Source of the DNA: Parasedimentitalea marina
Lineage (GTDB): Bacteria; Pseudomonadota; Alphaproteobacteria; Rhodobacterales; Rhodobacteraceae
Reading direction: 5' to 3'
NCBI RefSeq assembly: GCF_004006175.1
Contig: NZ_CP033219.1
Location: 1,736,001-1,800,000, forward strand
Length of the DNA: 64,000 bases
Shown: piece after piece, positions 43,863 to 52,227 of the stretch
How positions within the stretch are numbered: the stretch's first letter is position 1
Layout: every line of letters begins with the position of its first letter
The notes under the pieces: model-generated
Told to the model about the DNA's origin: nothing
What the model saw: the letters and a program-made list of their open reading frames with translations, nothing else
The model's database searches: none
Made by a program: the position numbers and the translations under genes

Positions 43863-43898
43863 ATCTACGTATAAATTTTTTGAACGCCATGTATAGAT
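43863..43898. promoter_or_regulatory. Candidate LysR operator
   Basis: ATCTACGTAT and ATGTATAGAT are separated by 16 bases; one arm matches the reverse complement of the other at 8 of 10 positions. It lies immediately upstream of the LysR start, in the divergent promoter region. Confidence 0.5.
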
Positions 43899-43966
43899 AA
43901 ATTCGATTTTGCAGCCTTCAATATCAGCGCATAACTACAAAAATTAGATGATTTGGAGAAACTACG

Positions 43967-45517
43967 TTGGAGAATTTGGACGTATTTGTGCAACCTGAGT
44001 TGCGAAAGGCTGCTCGGCGCGGACGCGCTTCTCGTCAAGCGGCAGTTTCAACCACCGTAGCACCCCGCACGCGGAAGGTTCGGCCTTACACATTGCTGGA
44101 TGAAGCTGCACTGGTCGCCATTGAAGATCAGGCGGATTGGATTTTGCAGAACATTGGTGTGGAGTTTCGGGGAGATCAAGTTGCTCTTGATTTGTTTGCC
44201 GCCGCTGGTGCGAATGTCGATGGTGAGCGGGTAACGTTCGAGCCGGGTTTGGCGCGAAAGCTCTGCTCGACTGCGCCGTCTGAATTCAAGCTCCATGCAC
44301 GTAACCCTGCCAACACTGTGACACTCGGCGGCGACAATGTTGTGTTGATGCCCGGATACGGTTCACCCTTCGTCAGCGACTTGGAGAAAGGGCGCAGATA
44401 CGCAACTCTGGAAGATTTTCAGAACTTTGTGAAGCTGACCTACAGCACGCCTTGGTTGCACCATTCTGGCGGAACAGTGTGCGAACCAACGGATGTCCCC
44501 GTGAACAAACGGCATCTGGATATGGTGTTGGCGCATTTAACCCTGTCCGCCAAACCCTTTATGGGCAGCGTAACTTCTCCAGAGCGGTCACAAGACAGCA
44601 TCGACATGGCACGCCTCGTGTTTGGGGCAGAGTTCATGGAAAAAAATGTGGTGATGCAGGGCAATATCAATGCGAACTCACCCCTGATCTATGACGACAC
44701 AATGTCAGGCTCCTTGCGGATCTATGCGGCGGAAAATCAATGTGTTTGCGTCTCGCCCGCCATCTTCGCAGGGGCTATGGGGCCACTATCACCCGCTGCT
44801 GTAGTGGCTCAAACCTTGGCCGAAGCCATGGTGGGCATAGCTTTGGTCCAGTTGGTGCGGACTGGCTGTCCTGTCGTGTTTGGCAGCTTCCATTCTACCA
44901 TGAACCTGAAATCAGGGGCGCTGACTTTCGGATCACCCGAAGCCAACCTTGCCAGCATGGCAATTTCTCAACTTGGGCATCGCCTTGGCGTCCCTGTCCG
45001 CTCGGGTGGCGGGCAGATCAGCGCCTCAAACGCGCCAGACGGTCAAGCCATGCAAGACAGCACAGGAGCGATGTGGGCAACTCTGTTGTCGGGCGCGCAC
45101 CAAGTCTGGCACTCCGCTGGATGGCTGGAAGGCGGCTTGGTCATGTCATATGAAAAATTCATCATGGATGTAGATCATTGCGGTGTGATGTTGACGATGT
45201 TGCAAGGCTTTGGCGTCGATGAAGAAGCCTTTGGCCGTGATGCCTATCTCGAGACAGGGCCGGGTCAGAACTTCCTGTCCACGCAGCATACGCTACGCCA
45301 CTTTATCACAGCCAATTTCCAATCAGATATCCCCGAGGCAGGCTCATTTGAGACTTGGAGCGAGAACGGAAGCCCAACCTCTGATCAGCGTGCAACTGCA
45401 CGATGGAAACAGATGCTGACGAATTACAAGGCGCCGCCAATGGATGAAAATGTCCTTGCGGCCCTCAATGAATTTGTTGCGAGGCGCAAAGCGTCCATGC
45501 CCGACGAATGGTACTGA
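43967..45517 (+). CDS. MttB-superfamily (non-pyrrolysine) trimethylamine/betaine methyltransferase-like protein
   Basis: 516 residues from TTG 43967 behind GGAG. It belongs to the MttB/COG5598 family (TIM barrel): PYTLLDEAALVAIEDQADWI, LLHARNPANTV-like HARNPANTVTLGG, GTVCEPTDVPVNKRHLDMVL, and the late GPGQNFLSTQHTLRHF. There is no in-frame TAG, so it is a non-pyrrolysine member like glycine betaine methyltransferase MtgB. MtgB transfers a methyl group to a corrinoid protein; no corrinoid protein gene is nearby. It pairs with a GcvT-like gene 25 bases downstream, suggesting that the methyl acceptor is tetrahydrofolate. Confidence 0.85.
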   Translation: MENLDVFVQPELRKAARRGRASRQAAVSTTVAPRTRKVRPYTLLDEAALVAIEDQADWILQNIGVEFRGDQVALDLFAAAGANVDGERVTFEPGLARKLCSTAPSEFKLHARNPANTVTLGGDNVVLMPGYGSPFVSDLEKGRRYATLEDFQNFVKLTYSTPWLHHSGGTVCEPTDVPVNKRHLDMVLAHLTLSAKPFMGSVTSPERSQDSIDMARLVFGAEFMEKNVVMQGNINANSPLIYDDTMSGSLRIYAAENQCVCVSPAIFAGAMGPLSPAAVVAQTLAEAMVGIALVQLVRTGCPVVFGSFHSTMNLKSGALTFGSPEANLASMAISQLGHRLGVPVRSGGGQISASNAPDGQAMQDSTGAMWATLLSGAHQVWHSAGWLEGGLVMSYEKFIMDVDHCGVMLTMLQGFGVDEEAFGRDAYLETGPGQNFLSTQHTLRHFITANFQSDIPEAGSFETWSENGSPTSDQRATARWKQMLTNYKAPPMDENVLAALNEFVARRKASMPDEWY

Positions 45518-45542
45518 ACATGAAATATCCTGGAGAAATCAA

Positions 45543-46634
45543 ATGACTGAAGAACTTAGCCGCACATCTGCACTCGCCTCAAGGCATACAGCCCTTGGCT
45601 CTGGGTTAGAAGATTGGAACGGGATGGGCACAGCATGGACTTATGACACCAATCCAAATGACGAACATGACGCGGTACGTGAAGGTGCGGGCATGTTCGA
45701 CATGTCGCCACTCAAGAAAGTCTTCGTTTCCGGCCCTGATGCAGCGGCAACATTGGACCACCTGACAACGCGGGACACATCCAAGATCGAGCCGGGGTCT
45801 GCCGCTTATCTCTGCGTTCTAACAGAAAGTGGTGGCGTGGCTGATGATGCTATCGTTTACAACAACGGCAATGACGAATGGATGTTCGTTCACGGCTCCG
45901 GCGACACAATGGCGCTGCTTGAAGCTTCTGCAGAAGGCCGCAATGTTAAGATCGTCTTCACGGATGATCTACACGATCTGTCGGTTCAGGGGCCGAAATC
46001 CTGCGATATCCTGAATGCACATTGTGATATTGACCTAACGTCTCTCAGCTATTTTCATCATGCCCCAGCTACATTGTTCGGTCACTCTTGCCGCCTCTCT
46101 CGCACGGGTTATTCTGGTGAAAGAGGATATGAAATTTTCGCAGACGCTGCTGTGATCGGGGATATTTGGGATAAGCTCGTAGGCGAGGGCGTGGTGCCTT
46201 GCTCTTTCACCGCACTGGATAAAGTGCGGATCGAGGCGGGATTGCTGTTCTATGGCTACGACATGACCGAGGACAACACTCCTTGGGAGGTTGGACTTGG
46301 CTTTACGATCAGCAAGAACAAAGGCGATTTCCGAGGCAAAACTGCGGCATTGGCTGCCAAGGGGAAAGAGGTAACCAGCAATGTTTGTTTGGACATTGAC
46401 CATTCCGATATGGTGGCTGGCGGAGAAATTCTAGGGATGGATGGCAATGAAATAGGTGTTGTAAACAGCCCCTGTTTCTCGCATCGCTTAAACAAATCTC
46501 TGGCGCTTGCACATATTGCCCCAAGTGTACCTGTCGGGTCTGTAATAACAGTCAAAGGTGACGGTATCGATACAAAAGCAACGGTTGTTGCCAGCCCGAT
46601 CTACGATCCAAAAAAAATTAAGACCCACGGTTAA
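45543..46634 (+). CDS. GcvT-family folate-dependent aminomethyltransferase-like protein
   Basis: 363 residues from ATG 45543 behind TGGAGA. GcvT features: EGAGMFDMSPLKKVFVSGPD, YLCVLTESGGVADDAIVYNN, the folate-site region DLSVQGPKSCDILN, and RTGYSGERGYEIF. DmdA and glycine-betaine/dimethylglycine demethylases belong to the same fold. With the MttB-like gene it probably moves a one-carbon unit from a methylated amine or sulfonium onto tetrahydrofolate. The precise substrate is not evident. Confidence 0.87.
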   Translation: MTEELSRTSALASRHTALGSGLEDWNGMGTAWTYDTNPNDEHDAVREGAGMFDMSPLKKVFVSGPDAAATLDHLTTRDTSKIEPGSAAYLCVLTESGGVADDAIVYNNGNDEWMFVHGSGDTMALLEASAEGRNVKIVFTDDLHDLSVQGPKSCDILNAHCDIDLTSLSYFHHAPATLFGHSCRLSRTGYSGERGYEIFADAAVIGDIWDKLVGEGVVPCSFTALDKVRIEAGLLFYGYDMTEDNTPWEVGLGFTISKNKGDFRGKTAALAAKGKEVTSNVCLDIDHSDMVAGGEILGMDGNEIGVVNSPCFSHRLNKSLALAHIAPSVPVGSVITVKGDGIDTKATVVASPIYDPKKIKTHG

Positions 46635-46850
46635 ACACCATGGGGCCTGCATTATGCAGGGCGAGGGGCAACGCAAGTCGCTGAGCGGACAAAGCTGTCT
46701 TTTGTTTCGCTCCCTCCAGGGGCATCTGCGAGACCTGGTCCTCAGTGCCGAAGCGAGGCGCCAGACGATCTAGCACTCTAGTTGGTCACCGGAACCGGGA
46801 GTATAGAACGCTCTAGTATAAATCGCGCGCTCACCCAGCCTAGTCTTCGA
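46635..46850. other. Intergenic stretch without visible gene
   Basis: About 215 bases following the GcvT-like gene. It starts with a TGCATTATGCA palindrome (46649-46659), but no terminator with a T-run is evident. Confidence 0.4.
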
Positions 46851-47246
46851 TCAGACCGGACTTTGAACCAACCCCCCTTGGCTGTCATCGGTCAAGGCAC
46901 AGTCTCCTATAAGGACATCAGTATTCTGTAAAAGGGTGTCGATGGGGTCTGTACCCAGACTAGGGAGCGCGCGAAGGTTGACATCTCGTTTGGCAACACC
47001 AACACGATCTTGTGGTGGCTCCAACCACGACGGCATTTGCTGCTCTGGATCAAATGGCATTCCTTTCAGGAGGTGACCCTCGCTGCATCCCAAAGCATCC
47101 GCAAGTAGAGGCACCGTGACTGGCGCGTTTTGGTTCGCACCGGTGGCACACCACCCTTTAATTCTCTGACTTCTGTCACACTCGACTGCAATCACATCCG
47201 TCTCCGGGAGATATTCATCACTGATTGAAATGCTGATTAGCCCCGT
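46851..47246 (-). pseudogene. Possible 3' remnant downstream of ClpP-like gene
   Basis: A frame in register with the 47250-47777 segment but separated from it by TAA. It reads ISISDEYLPETDVIAVECDR and RIKGWCATGANQNAPVTVPL and then becomes compositionally poor. It may be the tail of the broken ClpP-like gene or a separate small gene. The evidence is weak. Confidence 0.3.
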
Positions 47247-47249
47247 ACT

Positions 47250-47777
47250 TTACCGCGACAAACTGCAAAATGTACCCGAGAGATAGACCGCGATCGTGTC
47301 TGTGGCCAGGCCATCGAAAATATCACGGACGAACACAGCGGCTTCTGGAAGTACCGGCGTGAAATCACCGGCAAAATCGATCCCTCTTTGGCTGCCTACC
47401 GTCAATCGATCGTATTGGGCAAAGCTTAACGATTGGCATATCCGCTCGACTGCCCCCTTATCCAAGCCGATTTGTGAGATCGCCCGTGTGGATAGGCCTT
47501 GGCCAACCGGGGGAAAACCCAAGGCCCAACTGCAAATGCCACCGAGCAGAAAATAGAAGCTATTGCGGGTTCTATGTTTTAGGGCTTCGCGCAACAGCAT
47601 CGGAGATTGCGTACCGTCTTCGATCAGCTTGGTGCATTCCAGCACAGTGTCATACGTCAGATCCATTACGTCGCGAATTTTGGCAGACTGCTCAGATGGT
47701 GCATCTGGCAGCATTCCCATGTGAAATCCAACCGTTGCACCTCGTTCGATGTTGCCGCGGCCCATCGCAAGGATCAA
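47250..47777 (-). pseudogene. ClpP/crotonase-like secreted protein, C-terminal segment (after frameshift)
   Basis: The segment continues the protein begun at 48211. Reading its frame slightly upstream gives SLSTCALILAMGRG, the nucleophile-type SxCA motif of periplasmic ClpP-like proteins. Then GATVGFHMGMLPDAPSEQSA contains the HxG region expected for the catalytic His. The two pieces would join if GACTGA near 47822 were GACCTGA, which gives PPDLKLSGPQGEQSLSTCAL. The gene is therefore frameshifted, or the base call is wrong. Confidence 0.55.
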
Positions 47778-47821
47778 CGCGCAGGTAGAAAGGCTTTGTT
47801 CTCCTTGAGGACCAGAAAGTT

Positions 47822-48211
47822 TCAGTCAGGAGGGTCACTGGCAGTGGGATCCACCTTGAGCATGCTGCCAATTTTGAGGGCCTCGACGAAAATCCCGGCC
47901 GGGCTGTTCAGAACAAAATCCAACGAATGTTTTGCGTTCCGGTCGAACCATTTCGTGATTTTAATGAAGTCACCCGGAACGATTGAGCCCGTTAAGTAAA
48001 CAACATTGCACTTGTAGCCGCCCCATTGTGGGAAAGGTAGTCTTGGCTGGTCTTCAAATACATCGTTTGGCATGGGGTAGACCCACTTCAACGCTGTGAG
48101 ACGCGCAGAGAGATCTGGCCGCAAAGTGATATCCATGGCGTGGGCCGTGGATGTTAACGCAGCCACAGCCAAAAGCAGCGCGAGGAAAGTCCTGATTTTG
48201 GTTCTTCGCAT
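47822..48211 (-). pseudogene. ClpP/crotonase-like secreted protein, N-terminal segment
   Basis: 129 residues from ATG 48211 (AAGGA site; an upstream ATG at 48226 is less likely). The signal peptide is TFLALLLAVAALTSTAHA. Then CNVVYLTGSIVPGDFIKITK followed by SLDFVLNSPAGIFVEALKIG is the first beta-alpha unit of ClpP/SppA-like proteins, here with NSPAG in place of NSPGG. It stops just before the nucleophile segment because of a one-base difference. A predicted periplasmic protease-like protein, now probably inactive. Confidence 0.55.
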
Positions 48212-48684
48212 GCCAATCCTTGCCATACTATTGGCTCAATCAGCCAAGGAAATTGGGTGGCAGCGCGAGAAGAATTAGTCAAATGGAGATCATGCGAACA
48301 TTTCCCTCTCGGGACGTTCTCGCGGTGCACGGTCCGTTATTACGGTGCAAGGTTACACAATAGCTGTCATTGTCGGTATTTTTGAAACCTTGCAGATGGC
48401 TCAATAAATTACTTTATGCCGCGAACCGTTTTATCGTCGGCATTGGAGCGCATGTCAGAATATGCAAAGTTTGCTACCTGCGCAGAGCTGCCGTTGTTGG
48501 TGGTCGCGTCTAATAGCCGGTTCCAGCCCTAAGCGGTCATGGTCTCAAACTTGCCCAGCGGCAAAAACAGTCATTCAAATTCGGTTGACTAAAGGTCCGC
48601 TGGGCCGGACAACGCTACTTTTGGATGAGCTTGCGCGAATGTCTATTTTTGGTGAGCTCAATAATTTTCGGATTGAGTTTTAGG
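48212..48684. other. Intergenic stretch with dispersed repeat
   Basis: About 470 bases between the convergent ClpP-like and GST regions; no gene is seen. It contains the repeat copy at 48463-48540. Confidence 0.5.
48463..48540 (+). repeat. Dispersed intergenic repeat, copy at 48.5 kb
   Basis: GCAAAGTTTGCTACCTGCGC, AGAGCTGCCGTTGTTGGTGG, TCGCGTCTAATAGCCGGTTC and CAGCCCTAAGCGGTCAT match the 30.7 and 62.0 kb copies in order. Confidence 0.7.
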
Positions 48685-48724
48685 ACGTGACCCTATCCAA
48701 CCGAAAGGCTGGATAGGGTCACGT
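48685..48724. terminator. Perfect 15-bp stem hairpin after the GST gene
   Basis: ACGTGACCCTATCCA and TGGATAGGGTCACGT flank a 10-base loop. It lies 4 bases past the GST stop on the minus strand. There is no strong U-run, so it may act as a bidirectional terminator or as an RNA stability element. Confidence 0.6.
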
Positions 48725-48728
48725 TTGG

Positions 48729-49438
48729 TCAACCGCAACAGCCTCCACCTGTGGCCGTTGCGGTGGCAATCGGAACTTCATCGAAGTTAGCGCCGCGCCC
48801 AAGGAAGGTTCTCTCTGCAAGATAAAAGTTGGAAAATGCTTCATCAAAGTCGGCAGGGACAGATTTTTCTGCAATGCCAGTCTTAGCTATTGTTTCCTGC
48901 CATGCTTTCACTTTCGGATAATTGGCGAGAAAGTCATATCCCGAATGTTTCTCAACGAGAAGCGCACGATGTAACAAGGGTAACCAAGCAATGTCTACGT
49001 TGCCCAGGATTTCACCATTGAAGAACGGCCCGTCAGCCAATTTTTTTCTGCCTTGTCAAAGGCTTTGTTCAGCTTTTCACTGCGTTCAGTGAGTGTTTCT
49101 TGGTTTGCGCTTTGCATGGTGGAACACTGAACAAGGTAGTGCTTGGTGGCTTGATAGCTCCACGCGCGATCAATCGCCCGCTGTTCCGGTGTAGAGACAT
49201 CCACGAGAGGCGCGGTAACTTCATCTATATATTCGACGATAGCATCGGATTCAAAAAGCGCTGTACCACCTTCAGTAACAAGCATCGGCACCTGACCAGT
49301 AGGTGAAATATCCATAAACCATTGAGGCTTGTCGCTCAAGTTGATGTACTCGATTTCGTAGGGGAGGTGTTTTGCCTCAAGCAGTGCAGTTACGCGCTGA
49401 ACAAATGGGCAAATTTTGAAACTTATAATTTTGATCAC
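48729..49438 (-). pseudogene. Glutathione S-transferase, frameshifted at a poly-A run, partner of SigZ-like sigma
   Basis: The N-terminal segment from GTG 49438 (IKIISFKICPFVQRVTALLE, then GQVPMLVTEGGTALFESDAI) carries a CPF active-site Cys as in omega/DHAR-like GSTs. The C-terminal segment (ADGPFFNGEILGNVDIAWLP) is in another frame. The break is at a run of seven A (near 49040); one more A would give DKAEKKLADGPF and join both parts. The C-terminus ends in GGGCCG, an unusual Cys-rich tail. It follows the sigma factor gene on the same strand and is probably in its regulon. The run length could vary between cells, or the base call may be wrong. Confidence 0.7.
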
Positions 49439-49507
49439 TGGTCTTTCCTTCGTTTTAGTTGGTTCAACCTGTAAGACGGATGCCAAAGTAAAAAGACGGA
49501 AGAAAAT

Positions 49508-50050
49508 TCAACAATTTTCACAACTATCTGATTTAGAATGATATTCAGAAAGGTTACCGCGAGAATCTAATGTGAACCTGCAGCAGTTATCAAAGACAGA
49601 ACGCAAAGCTCTCCTACCATTTTTGACACGTGTTTTTAGTGTGGAATATGGCAATCCATGCGCCGCTGCGTAGTCCTTTTGGGATTGTCCTTCGATGTCT
49701 ATTGCAGTCAACAGTTGGGCTGTTTCACTCGGAAGCGCGGCGATAAAGGGTTCAACACATCGTTCTAGTTCATGGCGTGTTTCCGGCTCATCTTCGGAAT
49801 ACCAAAGATCATCAGCATGCATGTCCTTGGCGCTGCCATTCTTCCTATAGAAGTCAATGATCGTTCTGTGGGCTGTTTGAAACAGCCAAGACTGCACCTT
49901 CGACGGGTCATCCAAAGCAGAAATCCCCACAAATGTTTTGATGGATATTTCCTGAAGCAAATCCTCGACATCGGCAACATTTGAAACCCTTGAATGCAAA
50001 AACGCCTTGATACGCGCACGGTATTCAAACCAGATTTTTTCAACGTCCAT
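49508..50050 (-). CDS. ECF RNA polymerase sigma factor, SigZ-like
   Basis: 180 residues from ATG 50050. Sigma region 2 (EKIWFEYRARIKAFLHSRVS, then DVEDLLQEISIKTF) and region 4 (GQSQKDYAAAHGLPYSTLKT then RVKNGRRALRSVF) are clear. The C-terminus NCCRFTLDSRGNLSEYHSKS ends DSCENC, a Cys-containing tail typical of SigZ-type factors. No anti-sigma gene is adjacent. The Cys tail and the downstream Cys-tailed GST suggest control by thiol or metal/electrophile stress; this is inference. Confidence 0.88.
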   Translation of the reverse strand: MDVEKIWFEYRARIKAFLHSRVSNVADVEDLLQEISIKTFVGISALDDPSKVQSWLFQTAHRTIIDFYRKNGSAKDMHADDLWYSEDEPETRHELERCVEPFIAALPSETAQLLTAIDIEGQSQKDYAAAHGLPYSTLKTRVKNGRRALRSVFDNCCRFTLDSRGNLSEYHSKSDSCENC

Positions 50051-50077
50051 GCGGCTCTCTTTTCCATCGATATACAC

Positions 50078-50415
50078 TGCTGTGAGAAACCAATTAATTC
50101 ATAGCTCATTCCTATGATAGCAGACATTGGCCGCAACGAGATAATTAGTCGGATCGGGCTCCTACCAGTTGCTCGCTGCGCACCGGGCGAATGTCTGCTA
50201 TCGGGATGCAGCCAAGACTTTGCAAAGGTTGCTTTCTGCGCATTGCTGCCATTGAAGCTGACTGCAGCGAAGGACCAGTGTCTAACCCGTTCGCGATCTT
50301 GGTGTGCAGTGCAGCATCCGTCACTAAGGGCGGGAAGCGGAAGTTCCCTGCAGTTAACCCGAAGGACCGCACTGCGAGACGAAGCAGAAACACAATGCCG
50401 CCCAACACTCAGGTA
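50078..50415. other. Intergenic stretch filled by dispersed repeat
   Basis: About 340 bases; no gene. Mostly occupied by the longest two-part repeat copy (50215-50376). Confidence 0.55.
50215..50376 (+). repeat. Dispersed intergenic repeat, long copy at 50.3 kb
   Basis: The first half, GACTTTGCAAAGGTTGCTTT, CTGCGCATTGCTGCCATTGA and CTGCAGCGAAGGACC, matches 35.1 and 12.8 kb. The second half, GTGCAGCATCCGTCACTAAG then GGCGGGAAGCGGAAGTTCC, matches 42.9 kb. Confidence 0.7.
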
Positions 50416-51069
50416 TTATAAATATTCTCTAATGACGTCCCAAGCGACAAGCATCCCTAAAGCGCCAAACAAAACGCCGAACAAAATCGACATCCAAATG
50501 CCCGCTGCCTGAAACGAGCGCATGAAAACTGCCGAAGAAAAAAAGATCGCCGCAAACACGTTCAATAGAATTCCAAGTAGTCCGACTTGAACCGCGATAA
50601 TGATCATCAGCAAAGCGGAGCTATCTGGCGGGATGAAAGCGGTCAAGATTGATCCAAAAAACAGAACTGCTTTGGGATTTGTTATCAAGACAAAATATGC
50701 GGTTCGAAACGGCGCATATGTAGCGGGTGATTTGGCGGATGCGTCCAAACTGAAAATGCCGCCCTGCCGCACTGCACGAAAAGCGTTAACCCCCAGATAG
50801 ATGAGATATCCCGCCCCAAACAATCGCAATGCGATATAAAGCGACGGGACCAACTCAAACAGAACGGCAATCCCAGAAATGGCAATCAAGGTCCAAGTAA
50901 AGGCACCAGCTGCGATCCCGATTGCGGCTTTAAGACCTGCGGGGCGACCAGCGGTAACTGAAGCCGTAATAATTGTTAGATGGTTTGGACCCGGTACGGC
51001 CCAACCTACAAACTGGATAACAGCGATCGGGAAAAGTATGCTCAGAAGATTGGCTGCGTCCATTCCCAA
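50416..51069 (-). CDS. LysE/RhtB family amino acid exporter
   Basis: 217 residues, six membrane helices. The family motif VGWAVPGPNHLTIITASVTA followed by GRPAGLKAAIGIAAGAF is at the N-terminus, and LITNPKAVLFFGSILTAFIP is in the middle. It exports amino acids or homoserine-like compounds; the substrate is not clear. Two possible starts (51069 or 51063). Confidence 0.9.
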   Translation of the reverse strand: MGMDAANLLSILFPIAVIQFVGWAVPGPNHLTIITASVTAGRPAGLKAAIGIAAGAFTWTLIAISGIAVLFELVPSLYIALRLFGAGYLIYLGVNAFRAVRQGGIFSLDASAKSPATYAPFRTAYFVLITNPKAVLFFGSILTAFIPPDSSALLMIIIAVQVGLLGILLNVFAAIFFSSAVFMRSFQAAGIWMSILFGVLFGALGMLVAWDVIREYL

Positions 51070-51525
51070 AACGTATCAAATAGAATTATCGGGGTCCAGA
51101 AATTCCGGGTAGCACTACAGGCAGCAGTCTTTCCCTTCGCGTTTTGCATTCATTCGAGTGATGTCTCAGACAATACTACCTCAAAGGCATTGATATATCA
51201 GGCTTCAGTCAAGCCGACCTCAGCGCAACCGCCCGCCAACTCAACGAGCGGCCAAGAAAGACATTGCAATACATGACACCAGCAGAAAATTTGGGGCCCG
51301 TGTTGCAGCGACCCGTTGAAACCACAGCAGGGAGCGGGCTTTGCAAAGTTTCACGAACGGACCAAACCGGACATCCAACGCTAGAACGCCAGGCTGCAGT
51401 GAAGCGTTCCAAAGCTGCAACTTGAAGCAGTCACGAGAATGCTTTTGTTCTGGCTGCTGAACGGCACTTGTTTTTCAGTTATCTACCTCGAGGCGTATCT
51501 AACTGTGAATTTGGATGGACCTGTT
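51070..51525. other. Intergenic stretch with degenerate repeat
   Basis: About 455 bases. The part 51330-51430 carries weak similarity to the dispersed repeat (CGGGCTTTGCAAAG and GGCTGCAGTGAAGCG). No gene is seen. Confidence 0.4.
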
Positions 51526-52227
51526 CTAGCATAGCTCCACGTCGTCAATCTTGTCGGCTGTGATAGTCAGTATTCGGCAGCTTTCCTTGGGCAAGATCGT
51601 CGCCCTAACGGGCCAACGATTGTCTCCGACGCCCGTCTTGCTGAGGAAATGTAATTCGATGTCAACTTGTTGTCCGATCACCAGTGTGAATTTCACGCTG
51701 TCAAAAAAATAGAACTTTATCTGCGGGTTTTGATCCAGCGCGTATGGCGTGAGGCCAAACGCCCCTTCGAGTGAGCGAAGGTCAGATCCAAGAATGGCTA
51801 GAATAGCGTCAACAAACTCTTGCGGAAAAACAACGTGAAAACTGGTGTCGTCAGTTTCATGAGCCGTTGCGATCATGTAGCCGCCACCTGCGCTCCATAA
51901 TCGCCGTTCTTGGGTTCCATTGCCAACCACACGCCAGACAGCATGACTTTTTGCCTCGTCCCACGATAGGCTGTAATCACTGGAATCCCGGTAGCCAAGC
52001 CGCTGATTCATTTGAAACATCGCCGATAGCATTACCCCGGTCATATATTTCAATTCATCTATATTGGAATAGGCGTCATATTCCATCCACGAAGTGTCGC
52101 CCTGAATTGCGCGATTGGCCCAATTTCTCGCAACTAACTGGTTTGTGGACGTTACCGCTTTGTCGGAAAAAACGTGTTCTTTGGCCAGGTCATTCAAGAA
52201 TTGGATGGTTTCGAGGGATGGATTCAT
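51526..52227 (-). CDS. Third gene of HscC-like chaperone operon, unknown
   Basis: 233 residues from ATG 52227, overlapping the J-domain gene stop (ATGA). It is a soluble protein without signal or membrane segment: an N-terminal helical half (SLETIQFLNDLAKEHVFSDK, LMYMTG-like KYMTGVMLSAMFQMNQRLGY) and a C-terminal strand-rich half (IKFYFFDSVKFTLVIGQQVD). No family is recognised. It may be the client or the adaptor of this Hsp70/J pair. The frame is open upstream to 52365 across the neighbour, so an ancestral fusion with the J protein is possible. Confidence 0.65.
   Translation of the reverse strand: MNPSLETIQFLNDLAKEHVFSDKAVTSTNQLVARNWANRAIQGDTSWMEYDAYSNIDELKYMTGVMLSAMFQMNQRLGYRDSSDYSLSWDEAKSHAVWRVVGNGTQERRLWSAGGGYMIATAHETDDTSFHVVFPQEFVDAILAILGSDLRSLEGAFGLTPYALDQNPQIKFYFFDSVKFTLVIGQQVDIELHFLSKTGVGDNRWPVRATILPKESCRILTITADKIDDVELC

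Noticed and set aside
43967..45517. Possible pyrrolysine-type MttB
   Set aside because: The reading frame has no internal TAG, so it is a non-pyrrolysine member of the family.
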